Positions 61,043-64,000 of a stretch of DNA of 64,000 bases are shown here, piece after piece. The first letter of the stretch is position 1, and every line of letters begins with the position of its first letter. The stretch covers positions 57,713,454 to 57,777,453 of the forward strand of contig OX388345.1 of assembly GCA_947579665.1 (NCBI GenBank), read 5' to 3'. The notes under the pieces are model-generated. The model did not search any database. It was not told where the DNA came from and saw only the letters and a program-made list of their open reading frames with translations. Both the position numbers and the translations under genes were made by a program. Source of the stretch: Sympetrum striolatum (lineage: Eukaryota > Arthropoda > Insecta > Odonata > Libellulidae).

Positions 61043-61147
61043 GATTGCTAGGGAAACCTTCTCAGGTAGACAACCGGGTCAGTTCTTCGGTGTAAACCGA
61101 CGTTTCAGGGACAGAGGACGTCGCCGAGAAGATTTCCTTAGCAACAT
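61043..61147. repeat. Short fold-back repeat, about 25 bp arms
   Basis: GATTGCTAGGGAAACCTTCT at the left faces CGAGAAGATTTCCTTAGCAAC at the right as an imperfect inverted repeat. The loop holds GTGTAAACCGACGTTTCAGG, itself partly self-complementary. It is probably a MITE or terminal scrap; no second copy in the window. Confidence 0.6.
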
Positions 61148-64000
61148 ACTCCGGGAAAACATCAAATCTGTCTTATATTGATATGGAGAGTCCAAAATAC
61201 ACACTAAAATTCTATTCGAACTATTCAAACCTGATTTAAGTTAAAATAAAAACTATAAGAGAAGTTTTTCAAATTACCGATGTAAATTTATTCAAATTGC
61301 CCAAAATATATTTAAAAGTACAACTGGTTTTTTCATGAAAAATATCTTGCAAAGATAATTATTTATATATTTATTTATTGCACATTACCGCCGCAGTTAC
61401 TTACAGGACAGGTGGCGACGTATATTATATAACAGCAAAAAGTCAAATTCTATGTATCTATACAGTAACCCATTTGCCTGAATATAATAATATAAAAGTA
61501 GTAGAAAAAAAATATATGTATATAATAAGTATTAAAATATACTCATACAGTACACGAAATGGATCACGATATGATGCGAATGTTTTTGCGAAGTATATTT
61601 AAAATTTTTACAGCATCTTGTAGGCTACCGAAGTGATCAGGCCACGCACTACGCTATTCTAAGTAAACGAATACCTATATGAATCGAGCTCGTTATCTAA
61701 TGTTTATAGGTTCGAATCCTGGAATAGGACATGATGATTGTTTATTCACGGTATCACCTCATTTTGAGTCAACCAATTCATTTAATCGTAGGGAATGCCA
61801 TTTTCTTTTAAAGACTACGTCTGTCCATTTATTATTCTCGACATACCTGCCGCATAAGGTTCGGTATATAATGCATATATTCCTTTCATACATGAGAAAG
61901 TATGTTGCTGGTGTTTGTGATTGCATGCATAATTCGCATGTGCAAAAGTGAGACGCATGGCTATTTGCCCAATTTGCATATATTTATTTGTTTTTGAGCT
62001 CTTAGTCAGAAGTAGTGCTTACTTACCATATTTCCTTCGGTATTGCTCGGTATGCGGATGTAAGTTATGAGGTTTTCCCATCGGCAAAATTGAAAAATTG
62101 CTTCTCTTTTGCTATCACCTTTCTATGAATATATCTTGCGTTTCCTTCACGATTGAGTTTCTATTTCTAACATTGTTGACTCAGTCGTCTGGTCTCATCA
62201 GTGTCATATAATTATATGCAATTTATTTCCATCTTGGAGGCTCACAGGTTATGAATGAATCAGCTCTCTTAAGTCGCTCCAAGGAAAGTTCTCTATTGTT
62301 AATGAACATTCTGACTTGATTCTTAAATTCTTCTGAATCGATTGCTTGATTTTTATATAACATACTCGTTTTAATTGCAGTTTGACTTCCGCTACCCATA
62401 AATATGTAAATTACGGTGTATCCTAAATATAGAATAAATGGCTGTCAAACTCATACAAATAATTTTTCTAAATAGAAAAACAATACTTTTAAACTAAATT
62501 ATTATAAGATACTAATATGTATCCATAAGATTCAAGTAGTATTGAGCTGAAGTACTTCTGCATTATGCTATTACGTGCTGGTAAATATGGTTTGAATGCA
62601 CATCGGAAAAACTATAAAGTTATATTTATAGATAAAAAAATATATAACAAATCGACTCGGAGAAATAATTTCTGTATCAATTGGATTTAAAATGGGCCAC
62701 TGTTTTAAACCACCTTAAATTCAAAATTTCATCTCAGAAACAGTAAAAAAATCCATATTATTGGTATCTTAGAATTACTTCTGTTATTTATGCTATTTAT
62801 GCAAGAGATTTTCCTTAGGTTATCAAATATATGATATGAACATTCATCTTCTGAACGAGGAGTTAAATAACGTACTTTTATTTCGAATAGTATTTTTAAA
62901 AATTTTACAACAAAGTTTATCAACCAATAACTTGCGTTGATGGACAAATTGTAAGTATGTTATTCATAATGTTTATATACTGAATATACACAACAGAGCT
63001 TCGCTGACAAGGATTAACAGTTAGGAAGGGATTATAAAAATTATTTTGATATTAATTGGTTCCGATAAGAAGCATCCCTTTGATGAGCATGAATAGCGAT
63101 AAGGCTATTTAGGATATTTAGTAATTAATGGAAGGACTTGAGGGATATTTCAATTCAGTTATAGATCATCCAAGGCCGGCTTACATCATGAGAAACGGGT
63201 GACACAAGCCTAGAAGACGAGTATCATTCTTTTCAAACTCCATTACACCCGGAGTTTACGCCTCAAGGACGATTTATTTCTGATTCTGTGCAATTAGATA
63301 TGCATCTTTTCGATTGGGGAAGAAATCCGCTGTGTCATTTAAGAAGTGAATAGCAACCGCGCATTATTCAATCGTTGAAGTTTATCCTTTTTTAATCGGA
63401 CAAAAACCTCTGATTATACATCTTGTACTCGATGTACACGCCATTTCCTCGTATTCAGAGAAGATTTCTATGAATGATGAACGGAAACAGGGCTCATAAT
63501 CCTCCAACTGTAGTATTTTAACTCACAGTAAATCATCTTCAAGGAGGAAGTATTAAAAGTACAATTTTACGTTTATAACATCGTTATGCCATTAAGTATT
63601 TCTTAAATATTAGCATTTTGTGGTATTTTTGAGTCTAAATTATTCCAAATGTTTTGACGTAATATTTATAAGAAAAATATAAAAAATATTCACCAATGAA
63701 AACTTAAGTATCGAGGACATAAGCTCGATATTCTATCGCAGAGACAGGTCACTTGAATACATTTTTTAATACGTTGATAGCGGATAATTGAAAAGCTGTA
63801 TTAAAATTTATTTTTTTCTGCCATAAAATATATTGGGCCATTAATTTAAGTTTAATTAAGTTAAGTCAATTCTTAAAATTTTCGCTGCTGTTAAAGTTTA
63901 CCATTACTTAGTTTCCTCATCATTGAGGAATCATAGTTTCCTTCTTAATGAAGTATCTAATTATCTATGTGTCTAGTTATTAAAATTACATAGGAAAACA
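61148..64000. other. AT-rich background to window end
   Basis: Frames at 61378-61602 and 61679-61951 are unrecognised. AGGTTCGAATCCTGG near 61709 matches a pol III B box but has no A box or stems at the right distance. No gene, RNA or transposon is supportable. Confidence 0.5.

Noticed and set aside
61650..61725. tRNA at the GGTTCGAATCC word
   Set aside because: Only the B box matches; no A box or acceptor stem at the right distance.
1..64000. CRISPR array, bacterial operons or Shine-Dalgarno signals
   Set aside because: No regularly spaced repeats with spacers and no dense coding; composition and repeats are eukaryotic.

Overview
This is a eukaryotic, AT-rich, gene-poor nuclear window. The repeat types suggest an arthropod, most probably an insect: tRNA-derived SINEs, L2/CR1-like LINE remnants, fold-back DNA elements, and an interspersed repeat with an AAAAAGTAGCC core and a tetranucleotide tail. 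I cannot name the species. I found no convincing cellular protein-coding gene. Reading frames are short (under about 180 codons), carry no family motif I recognise, and lack an intron-exon pattern. The window is best read as intergenic or intronic sequence.

Layout. 0-11.8 kb: AT-rich background with a GC-richer patch (2.04-2.31 kb), an old SINE copy (4.67 kb), a long-armed MITE (5.49-5.76 kb) and a roughly 1.2 kb interspersed repeat ending in a TACA/CA microsatellite (6.31-7.55 kb). 11.8-12.1 kb: a fold-back element whose arms carry hammerhead-ribozyme-like cores. 13-17.5 kb: GC-richer patches with two palindromic CRE-type sites, three near-identical 99 bp tandem units (14.5-14.8 kb) and a short fold-back (16.5 kb). 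18.9-19.1 kb: a second copy of the 5.5 kb MITE. 19-46 kb: mostly unannotatable background alternating with GC-richer, strand-asymmetric patches, plus tRNA-like SINE heads at 25.9, 36.96 and 37.13 kb. 46-57.4 kb: the repeat-dense part, with a LINE 3' end, a possible hAT end, SINE copies, a frameshifted LINE (50.7-51.7 kb), a 73 bp-arm fold-back with a complete hammerhead-like core (52.2 kb), a GGGGGC-ended DNA element (53.2-53.8 kb), a possible LTR scrap, two SINEs of different tRNA origin, and an L2-like LINE 3' end. 57.4-64 kb: background with one fold-back at 61.0 kb.

How the parts relate. Nothing here forms a metabolic pathway; the active biology is that of mobile elements. The two strongest observations are (1) inverted elements whose arms contain hammerhead cores with minimal stem III, as known for Penelope-like retroelements, and (2) a SINE family whose TAC-type tail matches the tail of a nearby L2-like LINE, which suggests that LINE family as its mobilising partner.
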